The notes beneath the pieces were generated by a model. That model saw only the letters and a program-made list of their open reading frames with translations. It ran no database searches and was not told where the DNA came from. Position numbers and translations under genes: made by a program. From Niveomyces insectorum RCEF 264 (taxonomy: Eukaryota > Ascomycota > Sordariomycetes > Hypocreales > Cordycipitaceae), in NCBI GenBank assembly GCA_001636815.1, contig AZHD01000002.1:57361-121360 (forward strand): a stretch of 64,000 nucleotides of DNA. The letters run 5' to 3'. This document shows, one piece after another, positions 33,112-44,029 of the stretch (position 1 is the first letter of the stretch; each line of letters begins with the position of its first letter).

Positions 33112-34779
33112 CTACCCACAAGGTTCTCCTTCGGCGTCTTTTGGTGGTGTAAGCCACGGATCTTTCATGAGCTCACGGGCCGAGGGCCGGTCGTCCGGGT
33201 CCCACTGCAACAGCCGCCTGAGAAAGCGCAAAAATTCCGCTTTTTCGGGGCCGTCCAAGGCTGTCATTTCTGTCTCCAACGATGTCACTGCCACTACGTG
33301 TCCCTTTTTGAGCCGACCTGCCGCATCCAACAAGTCAGCAACGGATTTCTCCTTGTGGGACTCAAAAGGCGGAAGGTAAAACGGCCTACCATCGCGTTCA
33401 AAGTACGCCTTTGTAACGGGCGTCGTGTCCAGCAGGTCCTGGGGCGGTGGGCCGAGTAGGCTGATCATACGAGCCATGTGTGGCAGGGCGGACTTCCACC
33501 GGCCGCCCCTGTTGTCTGTGAAGAGGTTTGTGCCTTCGACCATGGTCCATATCTACAAGTATCGTGAATATTAGAATGATCACACACATGCAAAAAAAAA
33601 GGAAAAAAAAAATTATTTGGGAGCGACATTACCACAAGTCCTAGCGTCCAAATGTCAAGCTTCTCGTCCCACTCAATGCGTAGCAAAATCTCCGGGGCAC
33701 GGTACAGGTCCGGCAGGGCGTGTTCGCCGTACGATTCCTGCCCGAAACGGGCCTCTCCAAAATCGCAAATGACGGGCATCCTGCCGGACAGCTCTGGTAA
33801 CCGGGACGCGTAAATGACGTGGTCCTTGTACTCCTTCCGCGGACTGGGGTCGTGCATTTCCTCATCCTCCACCTCTTTCAGCTCTGTTTCGTCTTGGAGA
33901 GACAGCAAAATGTTGTCCTCTTGGAGGTCTGTCCTCTCCCCAATGCGTTAGCAACCAACGAAGAGAAAAAGCCGACAAAGAACATAGACAACCGGAGGCA
34001 GAACGTTTACCGGCATGAACAAGGTTGGCCGTGCTGTGGAGGAAATCGAGCCCCCGAAGAACATAAAAGACAACGCCCTTGACTACGTCAATGGGGAGCC
34101 GGCCGCCGAAATTGGCTTTCCTCATGTCGCCCAGAGACATCGCCAGCGGCTTGTAAACAAGGCACAGGTTTCCTCGACGCCGTTTCGCGTCGCCAACCGT
34201 GACCTGGTCAAGAAGCGTGCGGACGTTTGCTATGCCGACGTGCTTGACGCGAGGCGACGCTGCGATCACGGCGTTGATGTGGGTCAGAGCCGCGAGCTCC
34301 CGGTCCATCTGCTTCTGACCGAGAGCGTATATTTTTGCCGTGACATAGCGGTGTTTCCTAAAGGACAACCTTGTTTAATAAAAAAAGCGCTAAACTTCAT
34401 AAAAAAGGGCAGTCATACAAGCACTTTACCGGAGGTCACGACAAAGCCATGTGGTTGACGCCGTACCAAAGCCCAACTTGGTGATGACTTGGTATGTACC
34501 ATCGTGCAGTAGCTCACCAATGCGTGGGGCATAGAAGGTCTTTGGTGAGTACCACGGAAACGCCTCCTCCTCAATCTTCACGGAATGGTCGATGCGCTCA
34601 AACCCGGACGAAGGAAATACTCTGGCTGGAGAAGGGGGTGGAACCGATGCATTGTGATTTTCGACACCGCGCCTAGGAATCGAGCCCAAAGGCGTCGACT
34701 CTTGCTTATCCTGGTGTTCCGTCCTGTCTGTGGAAGTGGTGGTGCGCCATCGACGAAAGAAAGCGGATAAGGACGCCAT
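33112..34779 (-). CDS. SRPK-like serine/threonine protein kinase with a modified catalytic loop
   Basis: Four exons: 34779-34430, 34357-34011, 33928-33633 and 33552-33112 (477 residues). The start was put at MASLSAFFRRWR; an upstream in-frame Met at 34917 is possible. Kinase features: Gly loop KLGFGTASTTWLCRD (101-115), Lys in YVTAKIYA (125), Glu in DRELAAL, HADLQEDNILL (231-241) with catalytic Asp233 and Asn238, CDFGEARFG (287-295) and YRAPEILL (308-315). The split layout with a 35-residue acidic insert (DETELKEVEDEEMHDP) between the catalytic loop and DFG, and YSPKTFYAPRIGELLHDG before the domain, is the SRPK-like pattern expanded in filamentous fungi. The usual Lys of the loop (DLKPEN) is Gln here. 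Substrate unknown; RS-type splicing factors for true SRPKs. Confidence 0.85.
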
Positions 34780-35269
34780 GGTACGTGGGCGGCGGTGAGA
34801 TGTTGCCGTGTGATTGATTTTGTCCGATCTTCGCGCGCTGAAATCCCCTGAATCATTCCGGGGCGTGAATGCCTCAGGCATCAGAAAGAACGTGGGAACG
34901 AGGTGCATGGCATCCAACCGACATGACCGTATATCCTATTTGCCTCCAACTATGATAAATACGAGCCAAGCCAAGGCCATACAATACTCTACTCGTTCCG
35001 TCTCGACCAACTCGGCTGGAGATAGTCCTTCGTGGTCTCTTTTCCTTGCTGCTTTTGCAGCACGTCTCATCAGATATTTGAGAGCACAAGCTGCTTAGAA
35101 AACAACTGAATAAAATAACAGTTTTGATTCTTATTTATATATTTATTTATTTTTCCTTTTGACAACATATTTAACCGCCCAATAACTAATACCTTACAGT
35201 CCTCTCGTGCTGTGAATTCGATCTAAGAGCGGGTTCTTAAGACAACCGTTCCGGCTGCCACCGCAGCAT
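34780..35269. other. Intergenic, 0.5 kb
   Basis: Upstream region of the kinase gene and downstream region of the MFS gene, both on the minus strand. A/T-rich with TTATTTAT repeats near 35133-35155, possibly part of the transporter 3' end. No further gene seen. Confidence 0.45.
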
Positions 35270-37070
35270 CTAGAGGAAATAACGGAAGTGAGGTGCCAGA
35301 TCGGCTAGTTCGGTGAGGTCGACCGGGACGCCGGGTGCCGGCTTCCCGTACAGCCGGTCCCGGCGACGGTTGGAGCGCCAGAGCAGATAGACGTTGAGAA
35401 CGGTCAAGAGACCGGTGGCAAAGGAGAGTGCCATGCAGGTCAGGTGGCCGTTGCGGAACTGTGGCGCATCGGAGGCCGGGAACAGCCAGGTGCCGGCGAT
35501 GCTGCCGAGGTTGCCAATGGCCGTGTAGTAGCCCATGCCGACCGAACGCTTGGTCTCGTTGCCGAGGTTGTTGTTGGCCCAGGCGTGCGTCAGCGGGTAC
35601 GTTCCGTAGACGCAGGCGACGGCGATGCAGACGCAGGCGTATTTGCCCTTCAGGTTGGACTCGGGCAACGTGCCCAGCAGAGCATACATCACGCCGGCGA
35701 TGGTGGCCAGGACGATGATGGGCAAGCCGCGCAGGCGGTAGCGGTCCGAGAGCCAGGAGACAATGTACATGACGACGAACGCACACGCATACGGCGGGAC
35801 GCTCATGAGGTTGGCCGTGGTGGGGGCAGTGTAGCCCAGGTCTAAGAAAAGGTTAGACGTGAAGAGGCGTGGGTAGTGGTGGTATGTGGTCCATGATGAA
35901 GGGGTGGGGGGGCAATGCACATACGAGAGATGATCGTGGGCAGGAACCCGCTAATGGAGGCCAGCAGAGCAGCGGTAGGCACGTAGATGAGGGCCTGGAT
36001 ATAGAGACGCCAGTCGATGAAGACCCGGATGAAATGCTTGCGCTGGATCTTGCCCGCCTTCTCAAAGTCCTCGCTGTGGTAGCGGGCCACGGCAATCTCC
36101 TGTTGGCGGCCAGAGAAGCGCGAGTTCCGCATGGGGCGGTCGGGCAGCCAGTAGAGGCAGAAAATACCGACGCAGAAGCACGGAATGCCCTCGATCAGAA
36201 ACAAAAACTTCCAGACGGGGACGTTGCTCTTGATGTGACCGATCCCGTAGGCCAGAAGACCGCCAAAGGCTCTTTAGATCGGTTAGAAAGAGAGACGGAG
36301 AGAGAGAGAAGGGGAGGAGAAAGAGAGAGAGAGAAAGAAATTAAACAAAAAACTAAACGTAGCAATGAACGTACCCGGCGAGAGCCGTAGGAGCCAAGAA
36401 CCAGAAAACCCGGACGCCCAGCTCGGAGCGGTGGTACCACAGCGACATGTAGTAAACGATGCCGGTGCCAAAGAGACCCTCAAACGCGCCGACGGCGATG
36501 CGGCAGACGAGCTCGCCGGCCAGGTTGAAGGCCACGCACTGCAGCACGCTGGCAACAGCCCAGCCACAGACGCCAAAGGCAATCCACTTGGAGGGCGGGA
36601 AGACGCGGTAGCCGATGCAGCCGGGGACCTGGAAGAGCACCAGGCCGACGTAGGCGATCATCACGACGAGCTGCCACTGGGGCGACGTGAGGGACTGCAG
36701 GCCGGGGCCGACGCCCCCGTAGACTGTCTTGTGGCCACGGTCGAAACCGTACAATTTTGCGTTCTGTATTCGTTCTTTCGTTAGTAGTGTGTAGGCAGAC
36801 ACGAAAATTTTTCTTTTTTTCCCTTTTTAATAAACATACCGCCACGTTGCCACGATCGAGGTAGGAAAAAAAGTAGAGGACCGAGACGGCAGGGAGGATG
36901 ATGCTATTGAGCCGCCACATGTATTTTTTCTGGTCGGCGATCCATTCCGGGTCCTCGAGGTGCATCACCTCCTTGAGGACTTCTTCCGGCGCATAGTCTG
37001 CCACGTCCGTGACGGGCTCGATGGAAGAAGCCGCATTTTCGGCGTGAGAGAACTCGTTGCTCATGCCCAT
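35270..37070 (-). CDS. MFS transporter, anion:cation symporter (Dal5/Tna1-like) type
   Basis: Four exons: 37070-36840, 36763-36375, 36271-35925 and 35841-35270 (512 residues). Introns begin GTATGT, GTACGT, GTATGT and GTAT-like forms and end CAG/AAG/TAG. The ACS-family signature FFSYLDRGNVANAKLYGF spans the first splice junction. Other standard parts are PGCIGYRVFPPSKWIAFGVC, GLFGTGIVYYMSLWYHRSEL, the central loop with WLPDRPMRNSRF, and SWLSDRYRLRGLPI after the sixth span; 12 spans in all. The family imports small organic anions (allantoate, nicotinate, biotin precursors, tartrate, aromatic acids) with protons at the plasma membrane. It is divergent from the amidohydrolase gene and shares a promoter with two CCGG-N7-CCGG sites, so it is probably the uptake step of cluster A. 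Confidence 0.9.
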
Positions 37071-37612
37071 GATGAAATGCTAATGCGTAACAGACGAAAA
37101 AAAAAAGGAAAATAGAAGCCGATAGAAACAGCTCAGAAGGAGAACTGTGTGTCGGTTTCTTTCTATGTTCCTCCTTTTTTTATATTCGTTTTTCTGCTTC
37201 TTCTTCCAAAAAAATTCCTGCTCTCCTTGTCGGATGGGCAATGCACGGACATTATAAACCTTTTGGGGGTGGCATTCCTTGTCCCATCTGATGTGCTTCG
37301 TATGATTGCTGCCGGGTGGCCCCCTATTTGGGTGTGCTATCTGACGTTGTCTGTGTTGGCCTGGGTACTGATTATTTTTCTCTGGTTCTTATTTTTTTTT
37401 TGTTAATGGCACCTCTCCTTGTTTTGCCCACAAAACTATGCCCGTCAGCAGCCAATGGAGGCCGAAGCCAGTTGGGACTTGTGGGGGACGGAACTGGGGA
37501 AGCGGAGGACGAGTGGACCCAGGACCGTCAGCGGACCGACGGCCGGAGCACGGAATAGCGGGCCCCAGCCAGGCCTTGCCACGGTCCCTAACAACGATGG
37601 TCGGGAACATGC

Positions 37613-37627
37613 CCGGGAACTTTCCGG
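37613..37627. promoter_or_regulatory. CCGG-N7-CCGG candidate zinc-cluster operator, copy 1
   Basis: CCGGGAACTTTCCGG. The inverted CGG-N7-CCG spacing is of the kind bound by homodimers of Zn2Cys6 regulators; one is encoded two genes away. Binding is inferred. Confidence 0.55.
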
Positions 37628-37698
37628 TGGACCTTTTAGGGGTGTGGCAGCGCTATGTGGTGCGAACAGGCGTGCTACTCGAAGCGCAGGATACATGC

Positions 37699-37713
37699 CC
37701 GGCAACTTTCCGG
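37699..37713. promoter_or_regulatory. CCGG-N7-CCGG candidate operator, copy 2
   Basis: CCGGCAACTTTCCGG, differing from copy 1 by one base, with the same upstream ACATGC. The two copies start 86 bases apart, about eight helical turns. Confidence 0.55.
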
Positions 37714-38175
37714 GATTTTTTGCTTAGCTGGTGAATCGATATGCATGTGGGAACCTCACGATGGCAATAATGCGGAGTCGATCCCTGTAAGACCTGGGGG
37801 CCGATGATCGAAAAAAGAAAGTAAACGTACGATGGCACGGTGGCAAAGAGGTGGGAGGATTGTGAAGCAACCAGCATAGTAAGAGAGACGTGGGTAAAAA
37901 AATGCCGAAATAAAGCAAGGAAAAAAACCCCCCAGTAAAATATATCACTAAAGTTTATATCAAAACAAAGATGACAGAAGTAGACACAGCCACGGGGTAC
38001 AGCTTCCCAAAAACCGACAACCTTCCTCGTCTCGGCGTCATCCCTGTTTTTATCCCGGAGATGGCCAGACGGGTGAAAGCTCGTTCTTATATACCGAAAA
38101 CGCCGAAGAAAAGCGAAGAGGAGCGTAAAAACAAATAGAGGACGCCTGAAAAGAACCGTCAAACAACATTCAACC

Positions 38176-39231
38176 ATGGGCATCGTCTGTTCTCTTTTCG
38201 ATCGAACCGACGCGTCGCTTCCGGCGGGCGCTTGGGACAGCCATGTCCATGTTGTCAACGAAGTGAGTTTCGTTCTAGTTCTTCTCACACTCTTTCCTTA
38301 GTCCCACCTCCCCGACCTCCGTCGTCTTGGCCGTCTGGCTAACTGGAGTGCTCACACACAGGAAAAATTCCCTCTACATCCTCTACACCCATACCGGCCC
38401 AAGACCGCCGACGTGGCCGACCTGCTGCGGTTCCAGGCAAGCCAGGGCATTGCGCACAACTGCCTGGTGGCCATCTCCGTGTACCACACCGACAACCGCT
38501 GTCTCGTCGGAGCGTTGCGGGAACTCAAGGGCCAGGCCCGCGGCGTGGCCTGCATTGATGCCGATGCGGTGACGGACGACGAGTTGAGGGAGCTGCACGA
38601 CGCCGGGGTGCGGGCGGTCCGCATCAACCTTCGATCGCGGTTGCAGCAGCTGAGCACGGAGGAGTTCAACACGCTGCTAAAGAAGAACGCAGACCGGATC
38701 CGGCCCTATGGATGGGCCCTGCAAATCTACGTGGCACTGCACCAGGTGCAGCAGGTGGCCGACGTTATGCCGTCGCTGGACGGGGTCCCCGTGATCATCG
38801 ACCACATTGCACACCCAGACGCGAAGAAGGGACTGGTGCAGAAGCAGGCGGGCTACGAGGCCTTTATGCGGCTGCTCGAGTCCGGCCAGGTGTGGACGAA
38901 GCTCAGCGGGACGTACCGGTTCGAAGACCTGCCCGGCCTGGAAGACTACGTCGTGGAGATCCTGCGACGGGCGCCGGACCGAGTGGTCTGGGCCAGCGAC
39001 TGGCCGCACACAGGCGGCGTGCCGCACAATCCGGGCGGCGACCGCAACGCGGTGCAGGACTACCGCAAGATCGACGACCGGGCGTGGGTAGTGCGGTGCA
39101 AGAAGTGGTGCCGGAAGGCCGGCGGCGGCAACGGCGCCGAGTTGGTCCGGAAGATTTGGGTAGACAACCCGCGCAAGCTATGGCAATACGACGATGACGG
39201 GCCGAAAGGGAACGTGCCGGAGAAGTTATAG
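38176..39231 (+). CDS. Amidohydrolase-2 / LigI-like lactonase (COG3618 type)
   Basis: Exons 38176-38262 and 38362-39231 (318 residues); the 99-base intron starts GTGAGT and ends CACAG. TIM-barrel metal-hydrolase features: AWDSHVHVVNE with the His-x-His pair (23, 25) after strand 1, VIIDHIAHPD (173-182) with a strand-6-type His (177), and VVWASDWPHTGG (237-248) with the Asp after strand 8 (242). The closing VDNPRKLW is also typical. The order and spacing closely resemble 2-pyrone-4,6-dicarboxylate lactonase LigI and sugar-acid lactonases of COG3618, which hydrolyse lactones, often without a tightly bound metal. The exact substrate cannot be read from motifs. It is cytosolic, with no signal peptide. 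It shares a divergent promoter with the MFS transporter and is followed by the regulator on the same strand. Confidence 0.85.
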
Positions 39232-39818
39232 ATGGGAAAATAGATTCAACGCTAGACATGAAGCAGGTAGAAAGCATTGACGAGATCACGGAGAAGATTA
39301 TAACCACACAGGAGAGCATATAGATATAGACTCAACAGATACCTAACTTTTTTCGAGCAGAGAAACGACCAGTACCGCAAAGGGAACCCAAACATATTCC
39401 AATATTTCGTACAATATATAGAGTAGATTCAGAACCGTAGACGCAACCCAGAGCCTAACTTCTAGTTCCCCGGCCCGGCCTGGCGCCGGAGCTTAGGGTG
39501 AGGTGATTTCTGTGGGGGGTTCCCACTATTTGTGCTTATAGTCTACGGCCGTAGTCCGTCGTTATTGAATTTCTCCAGTCGTTGCAACCACACCGTGTCC
39601 TCCTTGACCGCAGTCCCCACTGTCAAGAGAGAAATACTTTTTTGCATTGCGTCTCTTGTTCTAATCTTTGTTCCCCGGCAGTTGCGGCATTTCCCCACCT
39701 CGTCATATCTCTAACGACACGGTTGTCTCGCCGTATTTCCTCAGGAGAGCGTTGTATCTGGTTTTCTTTAATCTCGATTTGTTAACTTCATCCCTGATCT
39801 ACCTCTTCTTATCCCCCG
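39232..39818 (+). promoter_or_regulatory. Upstream region of cluster A regulator
   Basis: This 587-base spacer between the amidohydrolase stop and the regulator start has no reading frame of note. It contains a third CCGG-N7-CCGG site at 39475-39489, which would allow autoregulation. Confidence 0.5.
39475..39489. promoter_or_regulatory. CCGG-N7-CCGG candidate operator, copy 3
   Basis: CCGGCCTGGCGCCGG. The spacing is the same as the other copies, but the inner seven bases lack the AACTT/AAGTT core, and the local sequence is GC-rich, so it is the weakest of the four. Confidence 0.35.
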
Positions 39819-42456
39819 ATGAGCACCACGTCGAAAAATGCCCGCCGGGCGTCGGCGGCAAAGGCTTTGGGAGGTGCCCGGCTTGGCAGGGGTCTGACCT
39901 GCGCCAACTGCCGAGCTCGAAAGGTATGCTGGCACGTTGTCGTTTCGGGTGTCCGACTTGGATGATTGCCTTGTCGTCTCTCGTATGCTAATTTCATAGA
40001 CTCGTTGTGACGGCACGCAGCCGCGGTGTAAGACTTGCGACGTCTACGGTGACGAGTGCCGGTACGAAAAGATCCCGCCGTTGTCTCGAATTCTCTCCAT
40101 GGCACGGCGGCTGCAAGAGGCCGAGCTGGCGAACGCGCAGTTGCGCCAGGAGCTGAAGGAGAGCCAAAGCCGGCACACGGCCGCTGCAGTGCCTGTGTCG
40201 TCAGGGCCGTCAGGGCCCGCGACGTCGCCGGGGTCGCCGGGGCCGTCTGGGCCGGGCCGGCCATTCTACGACTCTCCACCCTCGGACACGACCATGCATG
40301 TGCGGACGTCGGTTGAACGACACGAACACCGTTCACCGAGCGCCCTTTCCCTATTGTCCGGCAGCAGTCCGTCCAAGGAGTCGCTACCGTCGGGCGATCC
40401 CCTTTCGGACCTCAGCGTGGACAAAAATGGAAAGGTAGGCGACCAGGCACCACGCGTTGTATTTCTGCATTCATCTCCAATCTTCATTTTTCCCATTCCT
40501 TGAGTCCTAACACAGGGCAGATCTGCTATGTTGGCGCGACGTCGGCGGTGCGTGTCGCCCCTCCGGCGTTGGAGCCGCACGCCGGCGGCACGCAGACGCC
40601 GCCGTACTCGACGACGGAGTCTGACCGGAGCAACGTGCGCACGCTGCTGACGAGCAAGGCGATCGAGTCGCGCACGTGGGAGAGCCTGGCGCTGGGCAAC
40701 GCGGCGCTGCAGACGGACATCCCGCGCGCCGTCGTGGCCAAGACGCTGCAGATCCACTGGGTCTGGATCGCGCCCATGTTCATGTGGGTGTACCGGCCGG
40801 CGTTTATGCGCGACATGGGCAAGGGCAGCGGGCCGTACTACTCGCCGCTGCTGCTGACGGTGCTCTGCGCGCACGCGTCGCGCTTCTGCCCCGACGCCAC
40901 CGAGCTGTGCGACGTGCTCCTCGAGCGGGCGCGGCGCCTGCTCGGCCAGGAGATCCAGCGGCCGAGCTCGATCCCGACGGTGCAGGCGTTGCTGCAGCTG
41001 AGCTGCCGCGAGATGGCGTGCGGCTCGATCTCGCAGGCGTGGCTGTACAGCGGCATGGCCTTCCGCATGGTCAGCGACCTGGGTCTGCACTACAACTACG
41101 GCAAGCTGCTGCACTTTGGCCATTTGACCGCCGAGGACCTCGAGATCCGGCGGCGGCTCTTCTGGAGCTGCTATTTTTGGGACAAGTACGCTTTGGAGGT
41201 TTGTTTCATTTTTGTGTGCTGTTCCAGCTTGTCCATGCTAACGACAAGCCTCACAGAGTCATCAGCCTCTACCTTGGCCGCATGCCCGCGCTCGTCGACC
41301 TGCCATGCAGCCCGGAGCTGGAATTGCTGGACGACTTCGCCGAGCACGAGCAGTGGCATCCGCACATGGACGAGCACCTCAGCTTCTTCAAGACGGCCAA
41401 AGACGACTACCCGCCCATGCAGTCGCACGCCATCACCGCCTTTGAGAACGCGTGCAAGCTGGCCATCCTGCTCAACGACATCATCCGCACGCTCTACGCC
41501 CGCCGCGCCGCCCGCGACCTCAACGGCGCGCTGCACGACCTGACCGAGCGCCTGCAGGCCTGGCGCGACCACTCACCCAGCCACCTGCGCTACAGCCCGG
41601 CCAACCTGCCGGCCCACTGTCCGCCGCTGCACATCATGACGCAGAAGTATGTTTGCTTATGGTCCCCTTTCTATTGTCCTGCTCTCTTTTCTCTCATCCC
41701 CCTTCTAACGTACACCCCAGCCTCCTCTACTACGCCGCCGTGATCCTGCTGCACCGGCCCTTCTATGCCGATCCCGCCCACCACGCCGCCTGCCGCCAGG
41801 CCTCCGACGACATGGAGCCGCTGCTGCTGTTGCTCGGCCGCACCTTTGGCTACACGCGCATCACCTACTTGGTGGCCTACTGCATCTACACGGGGGCGTC
41901 CGTGATCGTGTCGGACGTCAGGAGCGGCGATGCTGCCGCCGCCCGCAGCATCCAGACGTTCCTACACGCCCTGACCGAGGGCCGCGCCTCGTGCCCCCTG
42001 GTCGAGCGCAGCATCGACATTATCAATAGTGGCCTGCAGATAGATGATGCAGCCGTGCCACCAGCGCCATCGGCGCCAGCACCGGCACCACCGCCGGTGG
42101 CGGCAGGACAACTAGATAGGGTCGGAGGCCACGTGGCTGTCGAGACCGATACCGTTGCGGCGCCTGGGACCCAGCAGGACACGATCGTCGTGGCAACCGT
42201 CCCCTCTGATCCAAACGTCCACGACCCGGGCAACGGTCACGCCCACAATCATGGCCACCACGACATGGCCGACATGCACATGCACATGCAGATGCACCGC
42301 AACTACCTGCCGGCGTTCCCCTACCGGGACCTGCCCACAGACGGCACGAGCGAGTTGGCGTACGCGGACATTTCGGACGACCTGTTCAGCATGCTCAACA
42401 GCTTTCCCGAGAGCCAGTATGACAGCACATCGGGCGAGTGGTACATGCCTCCCTAG
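39819..42456 (+). CDS. Zn2Cys6 transcription factor with fungal-specific domain (cluster A)
   Basis: Five exons: 39819-39923, 40000-40434, 40521-41185, 41257-41646 and 41721-42456 (776 residues). The binuclear zinc cluster is C28-x2-C31-x6-C38-x6-C45-x2-C48-x6-C55 (TCANCRARK, then TRCDGTQPRCKTCDVYGDEC across the first intron). A short coiled coil follows (MARRLQEAELANAQLRQELK), then a Ser/Pro/Gly linker. The fungal_trans middle homology region runs from about residue 200: IHWVWIAPMFMWVYRPAFMR, SQAWLYSGMAFRMVSDLGLH, RRRLFWSCYFWDKVISLYLG and LYYAAVILLHRPFYAD. The C-terminus is rich in His/Met and acidic, a possible activation region. A nuclear DNA-binding regulator; its position among transporter and enzyme genes suggests it controls them. 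The acceptor of intron 2 was chosen at 40520 to keep frame. Confidence 0.9.
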
Positions 42457-42579
42457 AATGGGGCCGTCATCATGATAAATGTAGATCAGGCTTTTGGAGG
42501 TTTTTTTTTCTTTTGTTTTTGCTTCCGATGTCCCATTTTGCCTCCCACGTTCTCCCGTCTCTTTTTCACGTTCCTCTCG

Positions 42580-43414
42580 TTACCGGAACGCCTTGCTGGC
42601 CTCGGAAAAGCTCATGCCCTTCTCCAGGATGGCGTCGCCCATCTTCGTGTCGGCCTCGATCTGCTGCGGGATGAGCGCCAATGCCTGGGCAGCCAGCTCC
42701 TTTGGCAGCACCACCACGCCGTTTAGGTCGCCAATGATGTAGTCGCCCGGACGGATCGTCATGTCCTGGTCGTCCGTCTGCAGCTTCACGGGCACGTTGA
42801 CGGCAGTGACTTTGACGGTCTCGTAGGGCGGCGCGGTACCGACGTCGCGGCCAAAGATCGGGTACTGGAGGTCGCGGTGCTCCTGCAGGTCGCGGAAGCG
42901 GCCGTCGATGACCGAGCCGACGGCGCCGCTGGCACGGGCGCGCTTCGACATGAGGCCGCCGTAGACCGCATTGGGCACCTTCGGCGGGCACGAGACGAAG
43001 ACGACCGACCCCTCGGGAACGGTGTCGATCTAACTAGGTTTAGACGGGAATACAAAGAGGAAGAGGGAATGCGGAGAAAAGGGTAGGAAAAATAAAAACA
43101 AACAAGGTTCAACCGTACATAATGCGTGGGGTGTTTCGGCGCCGGGTCGTCGAGCCGAGCATATTGGACCGTGTAAGCCGGGCCTACGATCTTGGTCGCG
43201 CCCTCCTGGCGCCGTGGCGACCACAGGGTCAGGCCCGAGAGAAAGCCGCCGTTGCGGTACTTGAGCTTGCTCAAGGCGTCAGACACATCACAGCTGCGAA
43301 TCTGTTAGTCAGGAGGGGGAGGGCTGTTCTGAGAGACAAAGAAACCGAGAGACAAGAAACATACGTGGTGTACTCCTGCAGAGCGGTCACGATGGGGTCT
43401 TGTGACGGAGCCAT
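42580..43414 (-). CDS. RraA-like oxoacid aldolase (HMG/CHA aldolase, LigK type)
   Basis: Exons 43414-43365, 43293-43119 and 43029-42580 (224 residues), with introns GTATGT...CGCAG and GTACGG...GTTAG. It begins MAPSQDP, then YTTCDVSDALSKL. The core is YGGLMSKRARASGAVGSVID and DGRFRDLQEH with Arg121-Asp122 of the metal/oxoacid site, PIFGRDVGTAPP, and RPGDYIIGDLNGVVVLPKEL. The fold is shared by class II 4-hydroxy-4-methyl-2-oxoglutarate / 4-carboxy-4-hydroxy-2-oxoadipate aldolases, which release pyruvate (plus pyruvate or oxaloacetate), and by RNase E regulator RraA; the DG-x2-RD motif favours the aldolase. The frame stays open upstream to a Met at 43579 that would add a 55-residue Arg-rich, possibly mitochondrial presequence. 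Convergent with the regulator gene (123-base gap) and divergent from the dehydrogenase. Confidence 0.87.
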
Positions 43415-44029
43415 GGTCGAGTAGTCGAAACGACGAGGACGGGTTGCGATAGAGAAATAGATTTGTGGTCTGTATGAACAATGTATAGACTGCAAAGTGC
43501 GTGGGGGGAGAATGTCTTGTCGAAGTAAGCGGGAGGCCGACCGGGCTCCAAACAACAGGCCGGCCGCGTTCTTTAACATGACGCTTGGCTGACAGACGGA
43601 AGCGGCCAAAATGATTTAATAATCGCGATGAATTAAAATGGCATTTAAAAGCTATACTAAGCTCACAACGAAGCGGAAAGTAGCCCGGCATCTTGTGGTC
43701 GTGTGCTTTCCGGTCGGGCACTACGGGGTATGCCGGGTATCTCTCCCGGAAGTTAGCCGGAAGCGATTACGTCATCGGTGATGAACCGTCATCCAAGAAA
43801 ACGGACTCGGAGGCTCCGTGTGGGCACATCCGGGTGCTTGGCCAAAAAGACAGACGAAACTATATGCATTGGAACGTTCGCTGTTCGGTAGTGGTGTGTT
43901 GAGCCGTGTACCAGCCTGACGACTACGGCCGAGAACAGGACCAAGACTTGGGATACCATCAACTCTCCACCCGTCCCTTTCTTTGCTTCACAACTCTTCA
44001 GGCATCTTTCAGGGCGCAGAGACACACCA
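43415..44029. promoter_or_regulatory. Divergent promoter, aldolase / 2-hydroxyacid dehydrogenase
   Basis: A 615-base spacer. It holds a fourth CCGG-N7-CCGG site (43746-43760) and scattered further CGG triplets around 43700-43735. The half next to the aldolase is also an open frame that could extend that protein. Confidence 0.55.
43746..43760. promoter_or_regulatory. CCGG-N7-CCGG candidate operator, copy 4
   Basis: CCGGAAGTTAGCCGG. On the opposite strand it reads CCGGCTAACTTCCGG, sharing the AACTT core with copies 1 and 2. It lies 284 bases before the dehydrogenase start and 332 bases before the shorter aldolase start. Confidence 0.55.

Larger units (their letters stand above)
37071..38175. 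promoter_or_regulatory. Divergent 1.1 kb promoter, MFS transporter / amidohydrolase
   Basis: The spacer between the two start codons has no supported gene. Its centre carries two near-identical 21-base direct repeats (37607-37627 and 37693-37713; 20 of 21 equal), each with a CCGG-N7-CCGG core. The flank near the transporter is T-rich. Confidence 0.6.
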
